64,000 nucleotides of DNA from Pseudomonas grimontii (GCF_007858185.1 NZ_VFES01000018.1:1-64000); one strand, 5' to 3'. Shown: positions 36,243 to 45,216, counted from the first letter of the stretch. Notes: generated from the sequence alone by a model not told the origin. Numbers and translations: made by a program.

Positions 36243-37436
36243 ATGCTTGCCACAATAAGAAACTACCCCCGCGCCGTGAACCTGTTGTTGTCCGCCACGT
36301 TGCTGCTGACGTTGGCCAAGGCGATCACCTTTCCTTACCTGGTGATCTACCTCACCCACCACTTTGCCCTCGACATCACCCAGGTTGGGCTGGTGATCGG
36401 CAGCTCGTTGATCGTCGGCTCGCTGCTCAGCGTGTATGGCGGTTTCCTGGTCGACCGCATCAACAGTTATCGGCTGTTGCTGGGGTTGAGCGTGCTGTTT
36501 GTGTTGGGGTTTATCGGCACAGTGCTGGCGCAGAATATCTGGGCGTTCTACAGCTGCCTGATCCTGATCAACCTGGCCTACGCGGTCATCGATATTGCGG
36601 TAAAGGCCGGTTTCGCCAGCTTGCTGCCGGAAGAAGCACGCAGCGAAGTGTTTTCCATCAAGTACACGCTGACCAACATCGGCTATGCCGTGGGGCCGTT
36701 CTTTGGGGCGATGGTAGCCAAGCTGGACATCAGCCTGCCGTTCATCTTGTCGGCGCTGTTGGGGGTGGGGTTTTTCCTGCTGTACTGGCGTTGGGGCGAT
36801 CGCACCCTGGCAACAATCGATGTCACGCAAAAGCCGGTGCCGTTCCTGGCTGTCGGCCGCGTGCTGCTGCGTGACCATCGCCTGGTGTGCTTCACCCTCG
36901 GTGGTGTGCTCAGCGCTGTGGTGTTTGGCCAGTTCACTGCCTACCTGTCGCAGTACCTGGTGACCACCACCAGCGCTGAATACACCTACACCGTCATCAG
37001 TGCCGTGCTCACCACCAATGCCGTGCTGGTGATCGCCTTGCAGTACGTGATTGGTCGACGTATTTCCCACCGTTACCTCAGCCAATGGCTGATCGCAGGC
37101 TTAGGCATGTTCATGCTGGGCTTGATCGGTTTTGCACTGTCCACCAACGTGTTGTGGTGGGTGCTGGCGATGGCGGTGTTTACCGTGGGGGAAATCATCG
37201 TGTTCCCGGCCGAGTACATGTTTATCGACCGGATCGCCCCGGACCACCTGCGAGGCATGTACTACGGGGCGCAGAACCTGTCCAACCTGGGGGCTGCGTT
37301 GGGGCCGGTGTTGTGCGGGTTGGTACTGGCCAGCCTGCCGGCCCACTACATGTTCTTTATGCTGGGGGCGTTCATCGTCGCGGGTGGCGTGTTCTATTTC
37401 ATTGGTTCGTCGTTGAAGGCAACTCGTCCAGCGTGA
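36243..37436 (+). CDS. MFS transporter (YdeE/multidrug-like)
   Basis: A 397-residue major facilitator with about 12 membrane segments, starting MLATIRNYPRAVNLLLSATLLL, with the TLAKAITFPYLVIYLT block of the YdeE group and a loop 2-3 motif GGFLVDRINSYRLL. E. coli YdeE exports dipeptides or drugs; the substrate here is unknown. The ATG has an AGAGAGCAGG ribosome site. Its 3' end overlaps the convergent DUF1652 gene by 38 bases, an extensive tail overlap that could give antisense coupling. Confidence 0.78.
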   Translation: MLATIRNYPRAVNLLLSATLLLTLAKAITFPYLVIYLTHHFALDITQVGLVIGSSLIVGSLLSVYGGFLVDRINSYRLLLGLSVLFVLGFIGTVLAQNIWAFYSCLILINLAYAVIDIAVKAGFASLLPEEARSEVFSIKYTLTNIGYAVGPFFGAMVAKLDISLPFILSALLGVGFFLLYWRWGDRTLATIDVTQKPVPFLAVGRVLLRDHRLVCFTLGGVLSAVVFGQFTAYLSQYLVTTTSAEYTYTVISAVLTTNAVLVIALQYVIGRRISHRYLSQWLIAGLGMFMLGLIGFALSTNVLWWVLAMAVFTVGEIIVFPAEYMFIDRIAPDHLRGMYYGAQNLSNLGAALGPVLCGLVLASLPAHYMFFMLGAFIVAGGVFYFIGSSLKATRPA

Positions 37437-37671
37437 GCTTGCCCATGTTGTTGCTCTGCAGCTCGTAGCGCAGTTCTTCGACCATTTTTTCCACGTCTTG
37501 CGCGGTCTGCAACCGGTTGGTGCTGATCCCGGTGACGACCAGGTCGACCCGGCCGGTTTCGGCGTCGTAGACCTTGAGGGTCAGTGATGCGTCGCGGCAC
37601 AGTGTGAATTCGCAGGTCAGTGGCGCCAGGCCTTCTTCGATGCAATTTCGCAGTTGAGAGAGGGTAAACAT
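37399..37671 (-). CDS. DUF1652 family protein
   Basis: A 90-residue soluble protein of the DUF1652 type, common in pseudomonads and of unknown function. Motifs LSQLRNCIEEGLAPLTCEF, LTLKVYDAETGRVDLVVTGI and QDVEKMVEELRYEL fit the family. Three cysteines (Cys10, Cys20, Cys26) are notable in so small a protein. The stop codon lies inside the MFS gene on the opposite strand. An inverted repeat at 37772-37790, similar to one near 39.4 kb, lies about 100 bases upstream of the start. Confidence 0.8.
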   Translation of the reverse strand: MFTLSQLRNCIEEGLAPLTCEFTLCRDASLTLKVYDAETGRVDLVVTGISTNRLQTAQDVEKMVEELRYELQSNNMGKLTLDELPSTTNQ

Positions 37672-37771
37672 GTGGGTTCCTTCAGGGTGTCGTTTCGCGA
37701 CGGCACAGATTCAAGTCCTGTGCCCACCCTGAAAGGTTAGGGATTACCCTGCTGCGCAATAAGGCGAATTC

Positions 37772-37796
37772 GCACTAGCTTCACTAGTGCATTTGC
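37772..37796. promoter_or_regulatory. Inverted repeat upstream of the DUF1652 gene
   Basis: GCACTAG-CTTCA-CTAGTGC is a perfect 7-bp dyad, followed by ATTTGC. The right half (CTAGTGCATTTGCAC) matches 13 of 15 bases of the right half of the site at 39379-39408. Both flank the LuxR gene, so both may be operators of the same regulator. Confidence 0.5.
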
Positions 37797-37799
37797 ACT

Positions 37800-39296
37800 T
37801 TATTTTTTGCTCTTGACCCGTAATTCCCCGGCAAACAGCCCGCGTTCACGGGCCCAGACGATTGCCGCGCTGCGGCTGTGCACCCCCAGCTTGGAATACA
37901 CCGTAGCCACATGGTTACGCACGGTGTTGGGTGCCAGTTCCAGGCGCGAGGCGATCTCCTTGTCGGCCAGGCCTTCGCAGATCAAGCCGAGCACATCGCG
38001 CTCACGGGCGGTCAGGTCGGTGAAGGCCACGTTCGGCAGGTTGGGGCTGTTGACGCTCTTGGCGTTGGCCAGTTTCTCGATCAGGGTCTGGCTGAACCAG
38101 GACGCGTCCTGCATCACTTCCTCGATGGCCGCCACCAGCTCCAGTTCCGAGCGCTTGCGTTCGGTGATGTTCATCATCACCAGCAGGTAGCAGGGCACAT
38201 CCTGAATGATCACCGTATCGGCCGAGACCACGCAGTCGATCACCTCATTGCCTTTCTTGCGCACCTTGAGGTCCTGGCCATCGAGGTTGCCGGCTTTCTC
38301 CAATGTAGCGAACAACTGGGCGGCCGCCTGCTGGCTGTCGATGAAGTTGATGTCTTCGATGGACTTACCGATCAGCTCTTCACTGGTGTACCCGGTAATG
38401 CTCATGAACGCTTCGTTGATATCCACCACCTGCCGGTTGCTGGCGCTGCACACCAATGTCGGTACCGGCGTCAGTCTAAACGACTTGGCGAAGCGCTCTT
38501 CACTCTGGCGCAAGGCGATTTCGGCTTTGCGGCGTGGCTCCAGGTCGGTGAAGGAAAACAGCATGCAGTCTTCTTCGTTCATGTCCAGCGGCTGGCCGGC
38601 GACGATCACCAGTTTGCTGCCGCCTCCGGGCAGTTTCAGCTCGGCTTGCATCTGTGGGATGGTCGCGCCTTCCCCCAGGCGCTGAACGGCCAGGTCCCTG
38701 CGCTCGGCATGTTCCAGCACGTCCAGCTCATACACTGAGCGGCCGATCACCTGGTCACGGTTGTAGCCGGTCATTTCCAGGAAGCCCTGGTTCACCTTGA
38801 TATAGCGCAGGTCGCTCAGGCGGCAGATCACCGCCGGCGCCGGGTTGGCGTTGAAGGTTTTTTCGAAGCGCTGTTCGGCGCTGGCCCATTCGGTAGCGTC
38901 GCTGAGGATCAGCACCAGCAACTCCGGTTCGCCGTGTGAGTCGTTGATCACCAGGCTGCGCAGGCGATGGACCCAAGTCTTTTCTTCGTCTGCGGTGGGG
39001 CTGACTTCGACCACCACGTCGCTGAACTCATCGCCCGCCGCAGCGCGGGCCAGGGGGTAGCTCTCCAGCAATACGGGATGGTTGTTGCGATAACGCAGCG
39101 CAAAGCGTTCGGCGTACTCCTGGGTGTTGGCGCCCAGTGCCGCAACGTCGTCCACACCGTGCATGTTCAGCGCGGCTTCATTGGCCCAGAGGATAGTCTG
39201 GTCGACCTCTGCGAGGATGATCCCGTCGGACAGCCCGGAGATGATCTGCTGCAGCTGGCGGCGGTTGGTTTCTTTGGCTAGGACATCCTGGGTCAT
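37800..39296 (-). CDS. LuxR-type regulator with three PAS domains
   Basis: A 498-residue cytoplasmic regulator. Three PAS modules (about 15-115, 145-250 and 270-395) sense an unknown ligand or redox state; each shows NxAxLxMxGY-type PAS blocks (ILWANEAALNMHG, INEAFMSITGYTSEELIGKS). The C-terminal LuxR HTH (about 430-495: LTARERDVLGLICEGLADKEIASRLELAPNTVRNHV) binds DNA. No kinase or receiver domain is present, so control is by direct signal binding. The ATG at 39296 has CGGAG upstream; the in-frame extension to 39320 is short. It is divergent from the amber-interrupted membrane gene and followed on the same strand by DUF1652. Confidence 0.85.
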   Translation of the reverse strand: MTQDVLAKETNRRQLQQIISGLSDGIILAEVDQTILWANEAALNMHGVDDVAALGANTQEYAERFALRYRNNHPVLLESYPLARAAAGDEFSDVVVEVSPTADEEKTWVHRLRSLVINDSHGEPELLVLILSDATEWASAEQRFEKTFNANPAPAVICRLSDLRYIKVNQGFLEMTGYNRDQVIGRSVYELDVLEHAERRDLAVQRLGEGATIPQMQAELKLPGGGSKLVIVAGQPLDMNEEDCMLFSFTDLEPRRKAEIALRQSEERFAKSFRLTPVPTLVCSASNRQVVDINEAFMSITGYTSEELIGKSIEDINFIDSQQAAAQLFATLEKAGNLDGQDLKVRKKGNEVIDCVVSADTVIIQDVPCYLLVMMNITERKRSELELVAAIEEVMQDASWFSQTLIEKLANAKSVNSPNLPNVAFTDLTARERDVLGLICEGLADKEIASRLELAPNTVRNHVATVYSKLGVHSRSAAIVWARERGLFAGELRVKSKK

Positions 39297-39378
39297 GATT
39301 TCTCCGGGTTTTAGACGCATGAAAGTACGACACCCCGGTGTCAGGATAGTGCAGAGCAGTTGCGCGGCATGGGGTGCG

Positions 39379-39408
39379 AATGCACCAGATGGCCTGGTGC
39401 ATTTGCGC
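39379..39408. promoter_or_regulatory. 10-bp perfect inverted repeat between divergent genes
   Basis: AATGCACCAG-ATGGC-CTGGTGCATT is a perfect dyad with a 5-base spacer, extended to about 13 bp with one mismatch. It lies between the PAS-LuxR gene and the membrane-protein gene at 39471, an ideal place for an operator of both. It resembles the dyad at 37772. Confidence 0.6.
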
Positions 39409-39470
39409 GAGAACGAGCGGGTGTTTGGCTCGCCAGACTGAGACGGTCAATCACTGTAAAAGGATCGCTC

Positions 39471-40439
39471 ATGACCACTGTCTACGAAACTAACCGTTCG
39501 CCGTTTCGCGTGTCCCGTAGCTCTGTGCTGGCTGGCAGTGCAATTGCCCTGGTGACTTACCTGGTGCTCAGCGTGCTCGGCACCGCCATCGGCGCCAGCG
39601 CCGTCAACCCCATGGAGTCAGGCAACCCGTTGCGCGGCTTTGGCACGGGCGCCGGTATCTGGCTGTTTGTCTCCACGCTGCTGGCGATCGCCGTCGGTGC
39701 CTTCGTCGCCGGGCGCACCGCACCGGATCGCGGTGGCCTGCACGGTGTACTGACCTGGACCCTCACCACGCTGTTCACCACCTGGCTGCTGGCGGCGTTG
39801 GCTTCCAGTGTCGTCGGCACGGCGGGCAATGTGGTAGGCAAAGGCCTGTCGGCTGCCGGTAGCGGTATCGCCGCTGTGGCACCCGGGATCAGCGATAGCG
39901 TCAAGCAGCAACTCGACGAGTAGGGCATCCACCTGGATTGGAACAGCCTGCAAGGCCAACTCGATACCTTGCTCAAGCAAAGCGGCAAGCCTGAACTGGA
40001 CCCGTCCAACGTCGAGCAGAAAACCGACCAGGCCGCTGCCGACGGCAAGCAATCGGCGACTGACGCAGCGACCAACCCTGCTCAAGCGGGCGACGCGCTG
40101 AAACAATGGTTCGACCGTGTGAAAGCCTCCGGTGAACCTGCGTTGAACGCGACGGATAAAGACGCGCTGGTCAACATCGTTGCCGCCCGTACCGGCAAGA
40201 GCAAAGAGGAAGCGACCCAGATCGTCGACAACTACGCCCAGGCTTATCAGCAGGCGATGCAGAAGGTCGATGAGCTGAAGCAACAGGCCGAGCAGAAAGC
40301 CCGTGAAGCGGGTGAAGTGGCGGCTAAGCAGCTGTCGCGTGCGGCGTGGAGTACGTTGGCGATGTTGCTGCTGGGGGCGGCGTTGAGCTTCTTTGTGGGC
40401 CGTATGGCACTGACGACGCGTCGGGTGCCGTTGGCTTGA
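39471..40439 (+). pseudogene. Membrane-protein gene interrupted by an in-frame TAG
   Basis: The frame opened at 39471 encodes an N-terminal part with two to three membrane segments (RSSVLAGSAIALVTYLVLSVLG, GIWLFVSTLLAIAVGAFVAG, TLFTTWLLAALASSVVG) and stops at a TAG at 39921-39923, after VKQQLDE. The same frame continues for 171 codons with perfect coding character (GIHLDWNSLQGQL, EATQIVDNYAQAYQQAM) and ends with another membrane segment (TLAMLLLGAALSFFVG). Without the TAG it would be one 322-residue membrane protein with a long coiled-coil-like middle. A single C-to-T change of CAG would explain it, but recoding or a sequence error is possible. Family unknown. Confidence 0.8.
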
Positions 40440-40454
40440 TCGATGGTTGTGTTC

Positions 40455-40489
40455 AAAGGTGGTTAGGGGCTCCCCCTAACCACACCTTT
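40455..40489. terminator. Bidirectional intrinsic terminator
   Basis: AAAGGTGGTTAGGGG-CTC-CCCCTAACCAC(A)CCTTTT gives a long stem with a 3-base loop, between the convergent membrane-protein gene and the permease operon. Confidence 0.88.
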
Positions 40490-41658
40490 TAATTCGCCAG
40501 CCAACCTACGATTGGCACAATCATCAACGTACTCAAGGCCATTGAAACTACATTGCCAATGTAGGGATGAAAATGAGCGGGCAGTTTCGCCGCAATTGCA
40601 CAGGCCAACGGCGGTGCGATCAGTGCACCCAGCAATGCACTTGAAGTCATCACCATCCAACTGCCACCGTGGGTCAACACCGCTGCCGGTACCACCGATA
40701 CCAACGGTACATAGGTAGGATACCAACCCCGTTTTATCCATTGATGACGCCAGATCACTACGCCAAAAGCCGACGTCAGCGCCTGCGCTCCCACCATGTG
40801 CAAGAGTAGGCCGGAGCCATAAGCCGGGCTCATGGGGTTGAGGGCATAGGCGAGCAACACGCCTGCCAACAGCCCGAGACTGGCCAGCTCATTGCCGAAA
40901 AACGGCGCTTCGGAAAAGTCCGCCAGCACTCGGCGCAGGCTCCAGAACACGCCGTAACGGGGCGGGGTAACAGGTATTGGCCGAGCTGGAGCGATAGCGT
41001 CCGAACGCACCAGCGAGGGCACCCGACGGCACAGTGCAAATGCGATGACACTTCCGATAGCCATGCCCAGCACGTTACCGATCACGGCGGGTAAACCCAG
41101 CGGAACACACACCAGATTGACGATCAACAAGCACAGTGGAGTCACCAGCAAAGCCCCCAGCACTGCACCATTGAGGGCGACCTTCCAACCGCTGCCAAAC
41201 ATGAGCACTATCGCTGCTGGTAATGAAACAAACGCCGCAAACGTAGGCTGCCAGGTTTCGGCGGTAACGCTCCAACCCCACAGCAGGTTGCTCAGCAACA
41301 GCCCGATCAACGAACTGGTCACCACCCAAGGCCACAATCCGGTGCCATAGCAAATGGAAAAGCCCTGCCAGGCTTTGCCGCGCTTGCTCGCCCACCAAGC
41401 CAGATAGGCACCACTCAATAGGCCCAGTGACGCGAGTTCATGCTTGTAGAAGGCAACTTCGCTGATATCTCCCACTACCCACCGCAACCAGGCGGCGGGG
41501 TGGGGTAGGGCCGTCACCATCTCACTGTATCCTGGCCACGAACCACGATGACTGGATACAACCCAGACCGCGAGCAAGGTTGCGACCAGTCCCAGTGCAA
41601 CCACTGTGATATCCACCCGTGAGCAGATTGGTGTTTTCTTGGTAAATAACCTTTCCAT
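40489..41658 (-). CDS. Internally duplicated membrane protein of an amino-acid/amide operon
   Basis: A 389-residue polytopic membrane protein with about ten hydrophobic segments in two homologous halves. Half 1 (about 52-205) has ISEVAFYKHELASLGLLSG, LPAAIVLMFGSGWKV and IGNVLGMAIGS. Half 2 (about 232-388) repeats FSEAPFFGNELASLGLLAG, VPAAVLTHGGSWMV and IGNVVSMALST in the same order. I know no family for it; it looks like a transporter. A strong AGGAGG precedes the ATG at 41658, and it follows the nitrilase-like gene by 14 bases, so it is the last gene of the operon. The duplicated ELASLGLL, PAA(I/V)L, GSW and IGNV motifs may be functional elements. Confidence 0.75.
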   Translation of the reverse strand: MERLFTKKTPICSRVDITVVALGLVATLLAVWVVSSHRGSWPGYSEMVTALPHPAAWLRWVVGDISEVAFYKHELASLGLLSGAYLAWWASKRGKAWQGFSICYGTGLWPWVVTSSLIGLLLSNLLWGWSVTAETWQPTFAAFVSLPAAIVLMFGSGWKVALNGAVLGALLVTPLCLLIVNLVCVPLGLPAVIGNVLGMAIGSVIAFALCRRVPSLVRSDAIAPARPIPVTPPRYGVFWSLRRVLADFSEAPFFGNELASLGLLAGVLLAYALNPMSPAYGSGLLLHMVGAQALTSAFGVVIWRHQWIKRGWYPTYVPLVSVVPAAVLTHGGSWMVMTSSALLGALIAPPLACAIAAKLPAHFHPYIGNVVSMALSTLMIVPIVGWLAN

Positions 41659-41672
41659 AATTTGCCCTCCTC

Positions 41673-42560
41673 TCAGCGAGGCAGGGCAGGGTGTTGGGAA
41701 TACCCGAGCATCTGATCATAAAGATCATTGCGACGGTCCCGCTGCAGATCATTGAGGCTGTTCCAGATCGGCGCACTGCGGGCGCTGGTGATGTCAATGT
41801 CGGCGAACAGGATCTCCTGGCGATTGGCCGAAGCCACGGCGCCGATTGGCCAGCCATTTGTCCCTGCAATTAGGGAGCATCCGAGATAGCGGGCGTCTCG
41901 CTCTTCACCAATGCGGCTTGCGGCCGCGATAAATACGTTGTTCACATGTGCAGCTGTCATCGTCAGGTAAGACGCCATGCACTTTCCTGCCTCATCGAAC
42001 AACGGTGGGGGTGTCCACACCCAATTGTTCACGCTGCAAATGATATCGGCGCCTTGCTGGCTCAAAATGCGCGGCACCTCCGGGAACCAGATGTCCCAGC
42101 AGATCAGCATGCCGATACGACCGATCGGCGTTTCAAACACTGGAAAGCCAGTATCCCCCGGGGTAAACCAGAGCTTTTCCAGGTTCCATAAATGGGCTTT
42201 GCGGTATTTGCCTATGAACCCGTTGGGGCCCAGCAACACGGCTGTGTTGAACAGCTGCATACCGTCGATTTCGCTAAGGCCAGCCACCAGATACACCTGG
42301 TGCTTGCAGGCAAAATCAATCCATTCCCGCACACTCGGTCCGCTCGGCACCGCCTCTGCATGATCAAACGCATCCTGGCGGCTGCTGAAGAAATAGCCGC
42401 AGTTGGAAAGCTCCGGCAGCACGATCAGGTTGGCGCCACCCTTTGCTGCTTCAGTCGCCAGTACCAGGCTTTGATGCAGGTTGTCGCTTCGGTTGGCTAT
42501 ACCGACCTGTGGATTGAACTGAATGACGGCGACGCGGGCAGGGCTGGTTGGTTCGCTCAT
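41673..42560 (-). CDS. Nitrilase-superfamily amidohydrolase
   Basis: A 295-residue carbon-nitrogen hydrolase that cleaves an amide or nitrile. The Glu-Lys-Cys catalytic triad is visible: Glu50 in VLPELSNCGY, the lysine in KYRKAHLW and the cysteine in LICWDIWFPE. The N-terminus VAVIQFNPQVG is typical. In the operon order monooxygenase-hydrolase-permease it is the second gene, parallel to DavA, which hydrolyses the 5-aminovaleramide made by lysine 2-monooxygenase, so the natural substrate is probably an amide produced by the upstream flavoenzyme. The GAGG before the ATG at 42560 gives the start. Which amide is unknown. Confidence 0.85.
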   Translation of the reverse strand: MSEPTSPARVAVIQFNPQVGIANRSDNLHQSLVLATEAAKGGANLIVLPELSNCGYFFSSRQDAFDHAEAVPSGPSVREWIDFACKHQVYLVAGLSEIDGMQLFNTAVLLGPNGFIGKYRKAHLWNLEKLWFTPGDTGFPVFETPIGRIGMLICWDIWFPEVPRILSQQGADIICSVNNWVWTPPPLFDEAGKCMASYLTMTAAHVNNVFIAAASRIGEERDARYLGCSLIAGTNGWPIGAVASANRQEILFADIDITSARSAPIWNSLNDLQRDRRNDLYDQMLGYSQHPALPR

Positions 42561-42681
42561 GGGGGTGACCTCTTATTGTTATGCAACCAGGGTTGGTTGG
42601 ATGTTTATAAGAGGCGATAGAGTGTTTAAATAAAAGTCAGATGATTCCTATTGTGCTGTAGTTGATTTCTCCAAAGCTAAA

Positions 42682-44631
42682 TTAATCTTCCAATTTGTAC
42701 TCTGGATAGTCCCGCAGGCTAAAGCCACCATTGAAGTTCGCGTGGGTTTTGTGGCAGATGTTAATCGCTGTGTCGATAGCTCCTCTGAAGCAAGGCTCCG
42801 TCCAGCCGGCGTCTACAGAGAACGACTCACCACAAAGATATAGTCCAGATTTGTGAGAGAAGTCCCTGTTGTACTTCATCAAACCGACAGATTCGTAGTA
42901 CGTGCCTGGGCGATAAAGCTTTGCGCAGCCAAGGGAATGTTTGTCATTCATCCAGCGTTGAACGATTGCTTGCTCGCGCCCTATGTAAGGAGAAATACGC
43001 TTATTGATGTTCGTTGACTTTAAAAGGATTCTGTCTAACTCTGTTATGCATTTATCGACAAGCTCTTTGTCGCTGAATATGGAGAGCTTTGTTGCGTCGT
43101 CTTCCCATGTATAACTTAATAGTATGCAGTCGTAGGTGTGGTTGTTGTTGTAGCTATAGGTGTAAACGTCATGTATGAAGCTGTCGGTTACGATGGCTTG
43201 AGGTATTATTTTGTTCTGTGATAGGAAGGACTTCTTGAGCGGTGCATATACTTTGCAACTGGTTTCCCAATGGGCTGTTTTGTAGGCCGCAATCGTTTCA
43301 TGTGGAAGTATTTCTTGACTGAAGTCCTCAAGTAGGACTTGTGTTTCTATCAACCAGGAGGGGAGCGTCATTACAACGGAGTCAGCGTCAATAAAATTCT
43401 TTTCTGTCATTTCTGGAGGTGCGGCGTTCCAATCGTAGAAAACTCTTATTTTTCCATTTTCAAGTTTTCTCAGTTTTGTGACTGAGCTGTTGGTCAGTAA
43501 ACCTGAGGCGCGTTTGATTAAATGTTCGTATAACGACTCCTGGGTCTCGTCTGGCTTTATGAAAAGTAGGGACTCGGCAAGAGCACCAAGCCCGATGTAG
43601 TTTGGTTTATTGAAGCGTAGTCCTCTCGAATCAATAGGGTCTGTAGAATTCAAATAAGGTGATGCCAAGGGGACGCCCTCGGAATCTAAGCGTCCGTGGA
43701 TTAATTGCAAATGGCTACTGAAACCAAATATCGCTGTGCGTATCGGGTAAATCGAGCAGATATCATAAAATGCTCCCCAGCTACCATCACCAATCCCGAT
43801 GGAGTAGAAAATAGCGGACTCCTGTGAGGTCATTCCCATTCCACCGAAATTGCCAGGGTCATTTTGGTGCCATCGATCTATAGCAGGCATCTTCACCAAG
43901 TCTCGAAATGAAGTTCCTTCGTATTGTTTTACTATAGAAGCCCACATAGCCTCCCAGCTTTCCGAGCCGTAGTGCTCGGAGACGTGCAGTGTCATGCGTT
44001 CGGAGAATACTTTCCACTTCGCGAAGACGGAGGCTAATGTTTTACCGGGTGGCGCTGTTTTTTCATCGGCATTTTTCCAGATAAGCATGGTTGGTTCATT
44101 ACCACTGTCTATGCTTCCTTCTCGTAGGTATATTCCAGTTGAATGAACAGCGGGGCTGCCGGGGTTGGGGAAGTCTGAGTGGGTCAGTGAAAATGTGCTC
44201 GCGTAATAAGCCATCAATGAGTGGCCATCTTTTGGTTGCTCGCCTGATAGGTTGAAGAAAGGCATTCTCATTGCACCCATTTCAAAAGGGGGGCGGCCGA
44301 TAGTGCTGGTATTATTGCTCCCAAGAGCTGTCAGGTGCCTTCCACCAATGCGTTTTGATTTTTCAATTAATGTAATATTTGTGAAGCCGCATCTATGCAA
44401 TTCACGTGCAGTGGTTAACCCTGTAATACCGGCACCAATAATGCAGATTTTATGTTCAGTGTCAGTCGCTTGGGCGATACCACCGTCTTGTTCTACCAAA
44501 GCACGATAGTCAAAGCACAGATCTGGAGGATTAGGGAATCTAGCTCTCCATTTGTTACTCGTAGAGCGTTTTTCTCGGCGATGCTGCTGGCCGATGTCTG
44601 CGGGGTAGTTGAAGTTGGAGCCGATGGTCAT
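42682..44631 (-). CDS. Flavin monoamine oxidase family, 2-monooxygenase-like
   Basis: A 649-residue FAD enzyme. The dinucleotide motif KICIIGAGITGLTTARELHRCG starts near residue 61 after a long N-terminal extension; RIGGRHL and EMGAMRMPFF follow. Later blocks LLSYTWEDDATKL, HSLGCAKLYRPGTY and GLYLCGESFSVDAGWTEPCFRGAIDTAIN match tryptophan 2-monooxygenase (IaaM) and relatives, which decarboxylate an amino acid to its amide. The extra N-terminus recalls the propeptide of phenylalanine 2-monooxygenase, which is long but different. Codon use is AT-rich with many AGA/ATA codons, unlike the neighbours, so it was probably acquired horizontally. AGGAA precedes the ATG. The amino acid acted on is unknown. 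Confidence 0.82.
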   Translation of the reverse strand: MTIGSNFNYPADIGQQHRREKRSTSNKWRARFPNPPDLCFDYRALVEQDGGIAQATDTEHKICIIGAGITGLTTARELHRCGFTNITLIEKSKRIGGRHLTALGSNNTSTIGRPPFEMGAMRMPFFNLSGEQPKDGHSLMAYYASTFSLTHSDFPNPGSPAVHSTGIYLREGSIDSGNEPTMLIWKNADEKTAPPGKTLASVFAKWKVFSERMTLHVSEHYGSESWEAMWASIVKQYEGTSFRDLVKMPAIDRWHQNDPGNFGGMGMTSQESAIFYSIGIGDGSWGAFYDICSIYPIRTAIFGFSSHLQLIHGRLDSEGVPLASPYLNSTDPIDSRGLRFNKPNYIGLGALAESLLFIKPDETQESLYEHLIKRASGLLTNSSVTKLRKLENGKIRVFYDWNAAPPEMTEKNFIDADSVVMTLPSWLIETQVLLEDFSQEILPHETIAAYKTAHWETSCKVYAPLKKSFLSQNKIIPQAIVTDSFIHDVYTYSYNNNHTYDCILLSYTWEDDATKLSIFSDKELVDKCITELDRILLKSTNINKRISPYIGREQAIVQRWMNDKHSLGCAKLYRPGTYYESVGLMKYNRDFSHKSGLYLCGESFSVDAGWTEPCFRGAIDTAINICHKTHANFNGGFSLRDYPEYKLED

Positions 44632-44840
44632 TCTTATGTTTCCTGCTTGGGGTAGTTGTCCCTTAATAGATTCAACGTAGCCATTGAGTGCGAAAATAAG
44701 CAGGGTGTGAATTCGGGCTAGGGCATGTCGTGTTTTTTTGTAGGTGGAGGGGAAGTCACGGGCTCGGCTGTCGCGAAACTTGCCAATCCCACACAGTTCT
44801 GAGAAAACCCACCCTTTAGTAAGCCTTCCACGAGCGTCCC

Positions 44841-45185
44841 ATGAACAACAACGAACTCCAAATCACCGACACCCGCCCAGGCACCGGCAAAGCCGTGGTC
44901 AAGGGCGCACTGATCACCACCCAATACACCGGCACCCTGGAAGACGGCACGGTCTTCGACTCATCATGGGCGCGCGGCAAGCCGTTCCAGTGTGTGATCG
45001 GCACCGGGCGGGTGATCAAGGGCTGGGACCAGGGTTTGATGGGCATGCAGGTCGGTGGGGTGCGCACGTTGTTTGTGCCGGCGCACCTGGCGTATGGCGA
45101 ACGGTCGATGGGCGCGCATATCAAGCCCAACAGCAATCTGTGCTTTGAGATTGAGTTGCTGGAAGTGCTGACGCGGGATGATTAA
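44841..45185 (+). CDS. FKBP-type peptidyl-prolyl cis-trans isomerase
   Basis: A 114-residue single-domain FKBP that speeds proline isomerisation in folding proteins; cytosolic, as no signal is seen. Typical blocks: ITTQYTGTLEDGTVFDSSWARGKPFQCVIGTGRVIKGWDQGL, YGERSMGAHIKPNSNLCFEIELLEV. Canonical aromatic residues of the pocket are kept (Tyr, Phe, Trp). No neighbour suggests a client. A REPIN follows immediately. Confidence 0.92.
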   Translation: MNNNELQITDTRPGTGKAVVKGALITTQYTGTLEDGTVFDSSWARGKPFQCVIGTGRVIKGWDQGLMGMQVGGVRTLFVPAHLAYGERSMGAHIKPNSNLCFEIELLEVLTRDD

Positions 45186-45216
45186 TTTCGCAAAAACCTG
45201 GCCCACCACCTCGTAC

